In this document: positions 20,166-30,576 of the stretch, piece after piece | Layout: each line of letters begins with the position of its first letter | Position numbering within the stretch: the first letter of the stretch is position 1 | Assembly (NCBI GenBank): GCA_948144175.1 | Contig: CANXME010002096.1 | Coordinates: forward strand, 2,480,001-2,544,000 | Source: Closterium sp. NIES-65 | Taxonomy: Eukaryota > Streptophyta > Zygnematophyceae > Desmidiales > Closteriaceae | Direction of reading: 5' to 3' | Length of the DNA stretch: 64,000 bases | Position numbers and translations under genes: made by a program | The notes under the pieces: generated by a model | Databases searched by the model: none | The model's input: only the letters and a program-made list of their open reading frames with translations | What the model was told of the DNA's origin: nothing

Positions 20166-20577
20166 GGGTGCGGCAAGGGGTGTGTGAGAGGGGTGTGGGA
20201 CAGTTGGGGGAGGTTGAACGGAGGCTGTCGTCGTGTCGTCAGCAGCACCAGTAGTCCGGGGCGCTGCTCCGGTAGCCCAGTAGTAGCCTGCTGCGCCTGT
20301 CGCCCGTGGGTCCGTTGCTCCAGCTGCTTAGAGTTAGCCGCAGAGCCAGTTACTCCAGTAGTCCGGGGCGCTGTCCCGGTAGCCACTGTGCCAGTTTCGC
20401 TCCTGTTGCCCGTGTGTCAGCAGCTTCAGCCGTCGCCTCCTATCTCCTCTCCCCTTACAGTCCCGCCTCCTCCTCCTCACTTGCCCTTTGTGAATGCCTC
20501 TAGCTTTGCTTGTACTTGTGAACCTGCTCTATGCCTGCTTGCTGTGCCGATTATACCCCACTTTGACTATGGGGGTG
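20166..20577 (+). other. Non-coding 3' interior of C
   Basis: Pyrimidine-rich. It matches the complement of the interiors of K (from 1840) and N (from 61520). It ends with the polypurine hairpin CCCCA-CTTTGACTA-TGGGG next to the 3' LTR. No gene. Confidence 0.8.
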
Positions 20578-20754
20578 TGTCCGATTATAATGCTTGTCTA
20601 GCCTGCAGTGGGGTACTCTGTAGTGAGTACGACCCCTTAGGGTTTCCTATATGTATCCTCCTGCTTGCTAGTGAACCTCCTCCTTTCCTTATTTTCTCTT
20701 GCCTAGCTAGCTAAACCCTAGCCATGGCTCCTCGTTCTAGCTACTCTTTTGACA
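20578..20754 (+). repeat. 3' LTR of C
   Basis: 177 bp, five differences from 12661-12837, followed by the TSD copy GTCGC. Confidence 0.92.
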
Positions 20755-20759
20755 GTCGC

Positions 20760-21288
20760 GTGACTCGAGTGCCCTGATCTCCGCGTCCATTGCCTCTCGC
20801 CACTCCTTGCTGTGGGGTCTGTTGAGGGCTTGGCGTGGGTTCTTCGGCTCAATGATGCATGGCGCCGTTGAGATGGTGGTGTGGAGTCCAAGGAGTTGCA
20901 TTTCGATGACGGTGCTGTCGTGGCGATGCTGCGAGACGACCTCCTGCACATCATCGTCGTCACTCTCTGGCTCAGGTGGCGCTGGTGTTGCTGCACTGCT
21001 TCTGCTTCTTCCTGTTGTACCTCCTGCTACGCGCGCTCCTCCTTCGAAAGAGTCGTCGTCATCGTCATCGTCGTCGTCGCGACGATCACCTCGAGTGAAT
21101 TCACCTCTGGGGTCTTGCTCCAGAATGGCCGCAACAGCTTCGTCTTCCGGCGTGGCGTAGCTGTGCCCGTCATTGGCATAGACGCGGTTCGCGTTTGTCT
21201 GCTCGTCTTTGCGGAACTGTTGAAGGAAGAGGCGCTCGTAGAAGATAACGTCGCGCGCGTTTTTTATCTTCTGGCTGAGAAGGTCCAA
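20760..21288 (-). pseudogene. Element B integrase tail and reverse transcriptase start
   Basis: The minus strand reads NARDVIFYERLFLQQF (copia integrase C-terminus), an acidic spacer with a run of nine Asp, then PRQALNRPHSKEWREAMDAE and IRALESRD, the conserved entry to reverse transcriptase. The frame is intact here and is cut by C at 20760. It resumes at 12655 on the other side of C. Confidence 0.87.
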
Positions 21289-22251
21289 GATAAGCCACGC
21301 CTTGTACTCGTGGCTGATGCCGAGGTGAATTCCCCACCGCGAGCGGCTCTTAAACTTCCCAATAGTTGATGGCGAGCGGTACTAGACCATGCATCCCCAC
21401 ACGCAGAGCATGGAGGTGTCACGCTTGGTCCCGGTCCACTTCACATGTGGAGAGAGGTTGCCGGAGATTGCAGTGGTTGACAGCAGATTGTGCACCCGCA
21501 CATCATGGTGCATTGCGTACGTCCAGTAGATCGGCAGAAGCTTCGACTGCTTCATCAGCGCACACACCTTTTTCATGAGCGTGCAATTGGTGCGCTCAGC
21601 TACGCCCTCCTGCTGCTGATGCGCGTAGGGGAGAGAAATGTGATGCTCAATCCCTTTCTGCGCGAGATAGTCCTGCAGCTCCTTGCTCCTAAACTCCGCT
21701 GCGCCGTCAGACTACCAGATTTTTAGCTTCCCCCCAGATTGTCGCTGCGCGTGCGCCAGCCACCGGCAGAAAACTTTGTATGCTCTGCTGCGCGCTTCCA
21801 CGTGTACGAACCACACAGAGCGCGTCCCAGCTTCGACGAAGGTGAGAGTGTAGAGCTTGTCGTTGATGCCGCAGTGTCCCACGTTGAGGAAGTCGCTGTA
21901 GACTTTCTCCAATTTGGCGTAGCGGTTGGTTCCGGGCTCAAGTAGGGGGAAAGGTCGGTGGCTCAGTGCAGCATCTAGGCAGACGGTGCAGGTGCACGGA
22001 TGCGTTGCATCGTTCACTTCAATGCCGTCAGGTCGCAGGAGCGCGCCAGGTGGGAACACACCAGCTTCGATGCGGTTCTTCAATGTGACGCGCGAGGGGT
22101 GACCGAGGCGCTGATGCCAGAGTGTATCGTCGGCACGCAATCCAGAGGTGCGCATGTAGCGCACGCGTGCTTCGTCGAGATCCTCATCAGGTACTGGGGC
22201 AGGTGCTGGTATCTCTTCTTCTTCTTCACCAGTGCCTGTGGTCATCATCAA
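21289..22251 (-). pseudogene. Element B gag-pre-integrase and integrase core
   Basis: The minus strand has DTLWHQRLGHPSRVTLK and CTVCLDAALSHR (His-His-Cys-Cys zinc motif), then YSDFLNVG (first catalytic Asp), SDGAAEFRSKELQDYL (second), and GVAERTNCTLMKKV (Glu). A TAG stands just before the second Asp (about 21712), and another stop lies between 21382 and 21288, so the domain is interrupted although all three triad residues survive. It shares its frame with the protease at 23149-23682. Confidence 0.85.
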
Positions 22252-22274
22252 TGCCAGAAATTCCCTGTTAAGGA

Positions 22275-23120
22275 TTACAGAAAGAGGAATATTGGTTCAC
22301 TCGGCTGAGGGGTTGGCCCGTAGATGGTGCGTCGCGGGGTTGAGGGCTCGTTCCCCCAGTCGATGGTGTCCCAAGGGCAGTCAGGTGGTGGGAGTGCAGG
22401 TGCGAGGCGTTGTGGAGGGCGACCAAGAGGAACAATTGTTGGTTCCGCTGCTTCTTCTTCCCCCCTTTGGTCCTCGCGGGAAGCCCCCCAGCCTTCGCCA
22501 GAAGTGCCCCAGCCGCTTGTTTCGGCGCCAGATGCGGCGCCCCATCCGCTAGTGGTTCCGCCAGTTGCTGCTCCACATCCACCTATGTCGCTTGTTCCCC
22601 ATCCGCCGGTGCTCCCCCACCCCCCTTGATTGGAGGCGCTCTCTTCTTCGCCCCATCCGCTCCAGGCAAATGTTTTGCGCGCTTCAGCGAGACTCTTTTG
22701 TCGAAGTTCCTCCGCTTCGCGTTGCGCCAGTTCTTCTTCCTGCGCCACAGTGAGCTTCTTCCCAGAGTTGCGCTTGTGATGATAAATCTCGAGAAATTTC
22801 TCCTCTGTGTAGGGCCGTGGGTTGCTGTGCTTGTCGAAGGTGCCGACTCCAGTGCCGCACAGCATTCCCGGAAGATGCTGTGAGGGTGGCCCGCGAAGGG
22901 GATGATCCCTTGTGCCAAAGACACCGCGTGTTGCGATTTCCAGCTCGAGGTTGGACATACCTTCCTCAGGTGGTGCTTCTCGCTTTGCTTCGAGGATGGC
23001 GGCAAGGCCACGGCCAGCAATTGCGCTTGTTGAGGATGTGGGCGTGTGGCAGTCTCTGCAGACACCATCTAGGTCAGGGTCGTGTAGCGCCAACTCGCGC
23101 GGATGTGGGTGATGCGGCAC
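22275..23120 (-). CDS. Extra open frame with Gly-Trp-Gly repeats inside element B
   Basis: An open frame of 281 codons lies between protease and pre-integrase of B, in a different frame from both. It is not a recognised copia domain. The N-terminal third has CRDCH and several short hydrophilic stretches. The middle is charged and probably helical (IYHHKRNSGKKLTVAQEEEL, then QREAEELRQKSLAEARKTF). From there to the end it has six GWG repeats (SGWGEEE, GGWGSTG, GGWGTSD, SGWGAAS, SGWGTSG, EGWGASR) and one decayed copy, GGCG. The listed start is GTG. The frame is open upstream to 23198 apart from a TAG at 23121-23123, reading LIPLRFKHIHRRDWKHPDGR. GW/WG repeats are known Argonaute-binding hooks, but that role here is inference. 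A captured host gene fragment is an alternative. Relative D has this region deleted, so it offers no comparison. Confidence 0.6.
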   Translation of the reverse strand: MPHHPHPRELALHDPDLDGVCRDCHTPTSSTSAIAGRGLAAILEAKREAPPEEGMSNLELEIATRGVFGTRDHPLRGPPSQHLPGMLCGTGVGTFDKHSNPRPYTEEKFLEIYHHKRNSGKKLTVAQEEELAQREAEELRQKSLAEARKTFAWSGWGEEESASNQGGWGSTGGWGTSDIGGCGAATGGTTSGWGAASGAETSGWGTSGEGWGASREDQRGEEEAAEPTIVPLGRPPQRLAPALPPPDCPWDTIDWGNEPSTPRRTIYGPTPQPSEPIFLFL

Positions 23121-23148
23121 CTACGGGCGTCCATCAGGGTGCTTCCAG

Positions 23149-23682
23149 TCACGGCGATGGATGTGTTTGAAGCGCAGGGGGATGAGGTCTATTAGTTCCT
23201 GCGAGAACATAGACTCCGTTTTCGGCGTGAGCCCATCCGATCTGCTTTCGCGTCTTGTCCGGCATCGTGAAGTGGAGCAAGATGTCGCGCGTCTCGGGGC
23301 CGGTGCTGAGATAAACTCCGCAATCCATGAGTTGTGCCGCCGAGAGGAGATTAAAGCGCAGGTTTTGTACGATCAACACATCATTTAGTGTGATGTGCGT
23401 TCTGCTCCCTCGGGCCTTGAGCACGACGATGCCTTGCGCACTTGCGCGCAGTCGCGTGTTGTTCGCCACAGTAACGTATGTGACGGAGGGGGTGGCGATC
23501 GCGTTGGAAATGTAACGCTCGCAACCCACCATGTGCTGTCGACAGCAGCTATCCACGTACCATGTGTTGTAGTGTCTGTTGTCGTTATGCGCGAGCAGCG
23601 CTAGTCGCGGGGTAACGATATGCGGTGTATCCACCTTTAGGAACTGTTCGCACGCGATCCAATTGATTGGTGCCGGCCGCAT
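23149..23682 (-). pseudogene. Element B protease region
   Basis: 177 open codons. WYVDSCCRQHMVGCERY is the copia aspartic protease site with Asp-Ser-Cys in place of Asp-Ser-Gly. It is followed by VLIVQNLRFNLLSAAQLMDCG and NGVYVLAG, the usual end of the protease-to-integrase region. The frame then runs into the boundary of the extra GW frame. The active-site change suggests it is inactive. Confidence 0.85.
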
Positions 23683-23689
23683 GTCAGGT

Positions 23690-25010
23690 ACGTGCGGGGG
23701 GCTTTCAAGCAGCGGGACTGGGAGGTTCCAGTCCTATTCGTCGTCGTCGCTGAAGACGTGACGCGTGCTGAACGGATTGTTGTTCGAGAATGCTCCGATT
23801 GGGTGAGGCGCAGACTCAGGTGATGGTGAGCGTGCGTGCGAACGACGCGATCCGCTTATCATGACCATGTTCCCCGTGACATTGCGGACGGGTGTAGTCT
23901 GTGATGGTTGGTGCTGCTGGTGCTGAACTGTTGGGTTCAGGTTGCGTGATGGGGGTTGATACCCCTGGGCGGGACGCGGATTGTTCCGTGCGTCTTGTCA
24001 GCAGGACCAGGTGCTCGGATTGGCCTGGCAAGGGCGAGATCGGAATTTGCATTGATCCGCCAGGTGCCCGAAGTTTCTGCAAAGCTTGCAGTAGAGGCGC
24101 CGCGGCCATCGCTCTTCTGTGTTGTAGGTGTAGAAGGCGAGGCGTTCTCTCTCTCGTCGCGACACTGGTCGCTGCTGGTCCATGTCCCGTTGTTAGACGA
24201 GGAGGGCGGCGCATAGGGCGGCCTCCAAGATGACCCCCTGCTGTCGGAGAAGCACCTTGCAGGGCCGCCACTCTGGGCCAAGCCCTTGAAGCACAACGTT
24301 CACAAAAATCTCTTCGGAAATATTGCTTCCCGGCTTCGCGATTTGATCGCGGAGGCTCCGACAGCGATTAATGTAGCTGTTGACTTTCTCCCTGGTGGCC
24401 ATTTTTGTCCCCAGTAGCTGCTGGAGCAGGCGGCTCGAAGAAACCGAGTCCTTTGGTTGGTAGACTCCGTTTAGGTGGCCCTAAGCGTTAAGGGTAGGAG
24501 CAGCTGTGGTCTTGTATGATCGAATGTTCAGCTGTTCCGCCGGCGACATGTTGCGCAGCAAGACGCCGTACGCCATCAGGGACTCGTTGTAGTATTTTGC
24601 CTTGGCGTCGTTGGTGTCTTCAGTAGGTCTCGAGTAGCTCCCGTCAAAATAATGGAAAATCTGCGCGTTTTGCAGCAACAGCTCCAGCTCGAAGCTCCAA
24701 GTATAGAAGTCTCTGCCGTCAAAGCACACACTTGTCTTTATTTTTTATATGCTCAAAAACCTTGATTGCGCAGAGAGAATTGCTTCTTCACTAGGACGGG
24801 GAGTCTTGGGAGAAAGTATGCGGGGGCGGAATTCTGGCCATTCGAGGCTGGTTGACAGGGTTGGGAGGATGTTCCCGAATCGCCATTTTGCAATGTTTGA
24901 AGTCCTTGCTCCAGGCTTGTGAGTCGCTGAAGCAGTTGTGCGAGGATGGCGGAAGGAATCGTCGCCGTTTCCTCGCTTATCGCAGCCGGGTTGGGCTGCG
25001 CTTCAGCCAT
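23690..25010 (-). pseudogene. Element B gag, broken
   Basis: On the minus strand, MAEAQPNPAAISEET starts at 25010, about 90 bases after the primer site. FDGRDFYTWSFELELLLQNA starts near 24729, YNESLMAYGVLLRNM follows, and a stop lies at 24481-24483. SSRLLQQLLGTKMA and INRCRSLRDQIAK continue in 24480-24193. The zinc knuckle CKLCRNFGHLADQC (C-X2-C-X4-H-X4-C) is near 24050-24100. At least four stops or frame changes separate these parts. D at 44112-45676 shows the same order in better condition. Confidence 0.85.
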
Positions 25011-25111
25011 CAGATTCGTCTCACACGCGAGCGTGTGCCAGACGCCACTTTTTGTTCACCGAAAGTTTCGGAGGTGGCAGTGCGAAGGATTCCCGAGTCG
25101 CTCTCATACAA

Positions 25112-25537
25112 TCTTGCGATCAAAAGTTGATCTTGCCTAGGATCACCTCAGAAAGGTTCGCACACTACTGATTTGTGGTAGTGGGCCCTTGACCTCAATA
25201 GCAGAGTGAATGTATATGCTGAAATAATAAAAACATGCAAATACGGCGCTATAAGTAAGAGTACAGGAGAATGTGAAACGACCTAGCTAGCCATGTACTC
25301 TAAGGGGTACATTCCCTTATTACAGCGAATTCCAACCGTGCAACTCCGGACAGTTACGAAACTGTACGGGCAGAATCCTCGCCACTGCTGCTGTCTGCCC
25401 GACGGTCCAGATGCTTTCTTAACCGTGTGACCCTTCGTGTCATTTCCGCCCTTTTGACTTCAGCCTCGGTACTGCATGCTACGATTACTACGGTGAGGAG
25501 TGCACCGTAGTTCATTTATTTTCCACTATTCGTAAAA
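25112..25537 (-). repeat. 5' LTR of B
   Basis: 426 bp. On the minus strand it begins TTTTACGAATAG (the other copy has TGTTACAAATAG) and ends CGCAAGA before TTGTATGAGAGCG. The TSD copy GTTAT follows at 25538-25542. Confidence 0.9.
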
Positions 25538-25542
25538 GTTAT

Positions 25543-26304
25543 CACGAATGGTCATTCTTCTATCGCATCGCAAACAATCACACAATTTAGCGAATATATC
25601 ACATGTGATCATAGTGTCAGAGGTCCACTGGTGATCCCCGATTGATCCTAGAGAAGGGTTACAGGCAGGCCTCTCGATATCAGGGTAAAACACCCTTATG
25701 GCCCTTACTATAAGGGTGGGTTTAGGTGATCACCCTTGTTTTTAAAACTTGTTTTCTGAGGCACCCTTAGCTGAAAAAGTGTTCATTTTGTTAACACTGA
25801 TTTTTAAGACAGGCCTGGTGTACTCGCCCTGATGACAAAGACTAGTGTCGCGTACCACCCTGATGCGATTTCACGCGGCGGGGGGGGGGGGGGGGGGGGG
25901 GGGGGTTACTGACGAGATTTGGGCCGTGATTAGCGGCGTTTTGCTTGAGTCAGCAGATGTGCGCGTCGTCTTGACGGCTCGCGTCGCCACTGCCACAGGC
26001 TCGTCAATTGTACCTGGCTCACCTGCAATCTTCCTAGCTGGCAATGCTGCGCAGCGCCACACACACCTGCTTTGTGCAGGAGGTGTGTCCAGCATGGAAG
26101 CTTCTTCTTCCCTCCCCAGCAGGCCCCCACCCACCAACCAGTCTCTCCCACGCACCCAACCCAGTCCTCCTTGTCTCATTTCTCAATTCTGCCTCCTCGC
26201 TATCTCGTCTGGTCTAGGGTTTGCTTTGCACACCACCCCACCACCACGCTCTCCCAACAGCTAGCGTAGGCCCAGCTCTTGCAACCACCCCTTTGGCCCT
26301 CGCC
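25543..26304. other. Unassigned stretch with S fragment, hairpin and G run
   Basis: Contains a fragment of the S element (25615-25670), a hairpin CACCCTTAT with its complement across ten bases (25691-25718), and a 26-G run at 25880-25905. It may include the left end of the hAT element, but I could not find a terminal inverted repeat pair. Confidence 0.5.
25615..25670 (+). repeat. Fragment of an S-type LTR
   Basis: TGTCAGAGGTCCACTGGTGA and the following 36 bases match the first part of the 138-bp repeat of S1 and S2 on the plus strand. Confidence 0.8.
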
Positions 26305-28799
26305 ATGGCTGCTGGCGAAACCACCGATGGTGACGACGAGGCATGCCGTGAACTCCAAAAATCACCCCCGCGAACGGGCCTTAGCTTTCTACGAACCCCC
26401 GCTAAGAAGCTGTCAGATCCGGAGCCCGTAGTTGCTTCAACCGAGGACGGAACCCGCGCAGATGATTCAGGGCCTGACCTGCGCTCACCTGAAGTTTGCA
26501 CTACCACGGCGAAACCCTCACCTCCAGAAGCGACCGCTCCTGAAACGGAGATAGGCGATGCGGCTGGCGACTCTGCGAACAAGAAGCGCAAAGAGTCAAG
26601 CGGTGGCAGTGCTACGCAGTGGTGGCGATAACCAAAGCCCTCTGTGAAGCGGGCGGCACGTCCAATCCGATGAGTGGAGGACGAGGGAAGTGATGACGAG
26701 GAGGAAGAAGACGGCCTGCCAACTGTCGAAGAGATGGCCCGTTACCCCGAGGTCGCTTTCGCTAAAGCGCATAAGCGGTTTAAGACTTCATGGGAGTCTT
26801 TGTTTCCGTGGCCAATTCTAACTCGTGATGACGTTGGCTTCCCCATTTTGAGATGCAGCATGTGCTTGGAACATGGAGCTGAAGGCGCGAAAACGGCGTA
26901 TGGCAAGGGAGGCAGTGGAGGGCGTGACATGCAGAAGGGGAGCATCCGGACGCACCAACGCTCCACCGCACACCAGGACGCACACGCCGAGATGAAGTCG
27001 AAGGAGAGCCGGAAGCTTCGTCAAACGCTGCTGAGCGAGTTCGAGGGGTTGGATCGCAGCACTCTTCACATCATCACTGCTCTCAAGACTACCGTGTACA
27101 TCTGCAAGTCGGAGGCGCCAATCACCTCCTACGTGGGCACCATCAAGTTCATGGCCGAGCTCGAAGTCCCAAACCTTCCCTTGGATTCCAAAGGAAACTA
27201 CTTTTCGGAGTAAGTTTCGGGGTACTTGGTGTCGTTGTACTAGTTCCGTTACAACTGTCTTGATTGATCACGTGCTAACCTCTGTGCTTGTATCATACAG
27301 GTACGGTTTTGGGGAGCTGCTAGAAGTTGCAGCGAAGTACATGCGGCAAGAGCAACTGAAGCAGATCGAGGCGAGCCCGTACATCTCCATTCAGCTCGAT
27401 GAGAGTACTAACAAGGCGCGCGGCAAGAACATGATTGTCTACGTCCACTTCATGAAGGAGGGAGCGAGCGTCTGCGAGTTCCTCACGCTGCTGATAGTTG
27501 ACAAGTGTGACGCGGCAAGTCTAGTCGACGTGCTACTGACCCACCTTGACGCCATGGGCATTGACTTGTCCAAGATTGTTGGAATCAGCACCGACGGCGC
27601 CAGAGTAATGACGGGCACCAACAATGGTGTTGTGGCACGACTCCGGCAGCGGAATCTCTATCTCCTGTCGTGCCACTACATCGCACATCGGTAAGTCCGT
27701 CATTGTTACTGGCTTTATGGCAGGTGTGTGTTGATCATGTACTGCCCACTCACTTCAATCGCTCGTTTTCTCCGTTCTACCTTGAGCAGGGAGGCGTTGG
27801 CCGTGAAGGATGCCGCTGAGAAGGTGACGGAGTTCAACAATATAGACCAGGCGGTGCGCAACATGGCGGAGCAGCTTTCTAGGTCGAGCAACTGGCACCT
27901 GCGATTCGAGCACCTTCAGGAGTACATCTGCGAAACCAACCAGTACACCTGCTCTGCGCGTTCCTGAAGAAACACGGCAACCCCCAGCACCGCAAAGTCA
28001 CCATCCAAGGCGTGGACCAGAACGGCGAAGCTGCAGAGCACGAGTTCGTGCTTCACGAGCGCAAGATCCCAGGCCATAAGACTGGCGGGGACTACTATTC
28101 CTGCAAGGTGGTGTGCTAGGAGTTTGCGAGGGTCTGCGTTGCGCGACTGGAGTTCCGCCTAGAAGACCTCAAGAACCTGGCCGGCTCCAAGCTTTTCCGG
28201 CCATCGTGCTATCCCGACGACAACGCGCAGTGGATGAAGAAGTGCCGCGAGTGGTTGGGCATGCTAGACCACATGTTTCACCACCGCCTCTTTGGTACGC
28301 CACCTGGTTGTGCCTGCAATGTGCTGTCTGCTGTGTGTGTGTGTGTGTGTACCTTGGTGTGCTGTTAAACACCTCCTATACGCCCTGATCGCCCCTCTCA
28401 CTGCTCTTCTCTCCCATCCTGGCAGGTGTATGCTTCAAGGCGTGCGAGAGGGAGCTACCGTTGTTTCTCCACACCATGGATACCAACCACGGGAACATGA
28501 GCTTCCACAAGTCGCTCTCGCTCATGCTCCAGTCAACTGACTACGTGGGAGCGTACCCGAACCTTGTGCAGCTGTGGCAGGCCGTAGTTGTGCTCCCCCT
28601 CAGCACGGTGGAGTGCGAGCGGGGCTTAAGTCGCCAGAACCGTATCAAGACGTGGAAGCGGACCTGCCTGGGCGACGCCAAACTGGGCGATCTGATGACT
28701 GCAGCGCTCCTGCCCAGTGATGGTCTGAACTGGGTGAATGTGGTAGCCGTGTTCAATGCTAGCAAGAAGCGCCGTCCTGCCCGGGAGTTTTTGTATTGA
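26305..28799 (+). pseudogene. hAT-family transposase gene with three introns, broken
   Basis: I infer four exons: 26305-27209, 27301-27692, 27790-28294 and 28426-28799. Introns of 91, 97 and 131 bp all have GT-AG ends, and the frame is kept across each (SEYGFGELL, HREALAV, FGVCFK). Exon 1 has an acidic start, then a TTF-type zinc-finger region (FPILRCSMC to IRTHQRSTAHQ). Exon 2 has IQLDESTNKARG and ISTDGARVMTG, the hAT catalytic-core style. Exon 4 has the hAT dimerisation signature LPLSTVECERGLSRQNRIKT and ends REFLY. Lesions are TAA at 26629, TGA at 26671, a one-base loss near 27950, and TAG at 28117-28119. It cannot be translated whole. It could be a decayed transposon or a dead domesticated gene. 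Confidence 0.85.
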
Positions 28800-29459
28800 T
28801 TTTGCTGCTCTGCTCCCTGCTAGGAATATTCTGCTGGAACCGGACCAGGCGAGACCATCCCATATGTAGGTCCTGTTGTTGTTCTAGTTCTAGTCATATA
28901 TTTTGTTGTTCTTTGCACGTCATGTCAAACATTAAGCGTTGGTAAAAAAATAATGGTACAACTAACCGAGGTCCACAGTACACTGACGAGCACGAGTAAC
29001 AATGCAGCCAACACTGATACACAAGACTGACATGGCTGCCCCACCCTTACTGAAAGACCAGCTTTGGCAGCCTGCCCTTTCGACTAAGAGTGCTTCCAAA
29101 CCTATCCAGAGGCCTGCTAGGGTGTCATGTCCGGGAGAATACGGTGGTTTTGTTGGAGGCAAGGAATTCACCACTTGGGAAGAAAAGGGGAAATATAATG
29201 GGCGTCTATGCGTGGCATATATTGATAATTGCAATGGATATATTTTTTCTAGAAGGGGGGTCACACCAAATTGAAAGTAGCTCTGTTACCATACTAGGCA
29301 AGAAAATCTATTGCAACCCCCTTCAATTTTATTTGATAACCCCCCGAGCAACGGACAAGTTATTTATTCGGTTAACCGATTGGCCTCTAGCTGTGTTCCA
29401 ACAATTTCGGAAGGTTTGTGTGGCACCTAGCGTCAGCAGACCTACGTCGTCACCTGCAC
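28800..29459. other. Unassigned stretch after the hAT gene
   Basis: AT-richer sequence. I see no gene family, LTR or clear terminal inverted repeat. A 90-codon frame at 29002-29274 has no recognisable content. Confidence 0.5.
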
Positions 29460-29464
29460 GTAAA

Positions 29465-29599
29465 TGTCAAACTATAATGCTACTTATGTTGTGTAAGCTG
29501 TAGTGGGGTAGCCTATATGGGGTACAACCCAATGTAGGGTTAGTACTTGTATTCAGTTTGATGTCAATGCAATTATTTCCTGCTCGTTAGTTTCTGACA
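29465..29599 (+). repeat. 5' LTR of I
   Basis: 135 bp, TGTCAAACTATAATG to TTTCTGACA, followed directly by the primer site. Confidence 0.93.
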
Positions 29600-29639
29600 T
29601 GGTATCAGAGCAGTAGGTCCGTAGGACCATTTTTTTTTC

Positions 29640-30576
29640 AGGCCCACCATTACCTAGTGACCGACTACGGTTACCGCGTTACCCTACGCCCTGCCCTGCA
29701 CTGCGCCGTCAGCGCGCGCCCTGCCTTGCCGTGCCTTGCGTCACACTGCACGTGTACGCCCTGCCCTGCCCCGCGTCGTGGTGCCTCGCGCAAGCCCTAC
29801 CCTGCTCCGCGTCGCGCTGCCCTGCGCATGCCCTGCTCTGCCCCGCGTCGCGCTGCCCCGCGCACGCCCTGCCCTGCCCCGCGTCGCGCTGCCCCGTGCA
29901 CGCCTTGCCCTGCCCCGCGTCTTGTTGCCCCGCGCACGCCCTGCCCTGCCCTGCGTCGCGCTACCCCGCGCACGCCCTGACCTACGCATCGCGCCCTGCT
30001 ACAGCTTGCGCGTCGCCCTCTAATGCTCCGCGCGTCGCGCTTTGCTGCAGCTCGCACGTCGCGCCCTACTGCCCTGCGCGTCGCGCCCTACGGCAGCCCG
30101 CGCGTCGCGCTCTGCTGCAGCCCGCGCGTTGCTGCCCCGCGCGTCGCGCCCTACGGCAGCCCGCGCATCGCGCTCTACTGCAGCCCGCGCCCTGCTGCAG
30201 CCCGCGCGTCGCGCTCTGCTGCCCTGCGCGTCGCCCCCTGCTGCAACCCGTGTATCGCACCTTGCTGCCCTGCGCGGCGCACGCCCTGCTGCCCGCGCCA
30301 CCCAGGCCGAGCCGTGCTACTCAGCCCGAGCCACCCTGCCCACCCCGATCCGCCCTGCTGCTCGTGCTACTGCTGCTGCTGGTGGAGGTGCTGCAGCCTA
30401 GCCTCACCGAACCGCTCTGCTGCTCTTACTTCTGCTACTGCTGCTCGTGCTACTGCCTTCCCTCCGTACTGCCCTACTGGTCGCGTGCCTCCTTGCTTGC
30501 CCACTATGACTTCACTTCGTAGTAGCGGTGGGAGTGGTGATGGCGGTGGTGGCAGCAGTGGGAGTGGTGGCGGCTA
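29640..30576. repeat. Minisatellite leader of I
   Basis: Positions 29757-29990 hold about six 36-bp units (CGCACGCCCTGCCCTGCCCC and CGCGTCGCGCTGCC). Positions 30040-30290 hold a second array with CTGCAGCCCGCGCGTCGCGC. Open frames here are artefacts of composition. Confidence 0.85.

Larger units (their letters stand above)
12661..20754 (+). mobile_element. C: non-autonomous LTR element, group 2, host of J
   Basis: LTRs of exactly 177 bp at 12661-12837 and 20578-20754 differ at five positions by eye and are flanked by GTCGC (12656-12660 and 20755-20759). The primer-site variant TGGAATCAGAG starts at 12838. The interior, without J, is about 1085 bp: a GC-rich leader array (12890-13330) and a pyrimidine-rich part (20166-20577) that matches K and N in reverse complement, ending in a polypurine hairpin. 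There is no coding capacity. J is inserted at 13511. Confidence 0.92.
10225..25537 (-). mobile_element. B: Ty1/copia LTR retrotransposon, group 3, host of C and J
   Basis: The LTRs at 10225-10632 and 25112-25537 are flanked by GTTAT (10220-10224 and 25538-25542). The primer-site variant TGTATGAGAGC lies at 25101-25111 and a polypurine tract GAAGAGGGG at 10633-10641, both on the minus strand. Coding order on the minus strand is gag, protease, an extra GW-repeat frame, integrase, reverse transcriptase, RNase H. C (12661-20754) splits the start of reverse transcriptase, and 11840-12445 is a second unrelated insertion there. Removing C restores a frame matching the relative D, apart from one CGA to TGA stop. 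All domains carry lesions. Confidence 0.92.

Noticed and set aside
22254..22280. GT-AG pair at the end of the GW-repeat frame as an intron
   Set aside because: The interval is only about 14 bases, too short to be spliced.
28330..28352. GT dinucleotide run read as a regulatory repeat
   Set aside because: It lies in the third hAT intron and looks like an ordinary microsatellite. Similar runs occur in the E LTRs.
29002..29274. 90-codon frame after the hAT gene
   Set aside because: No recognisable domain, no splice-consistent extension and no relative in the window.
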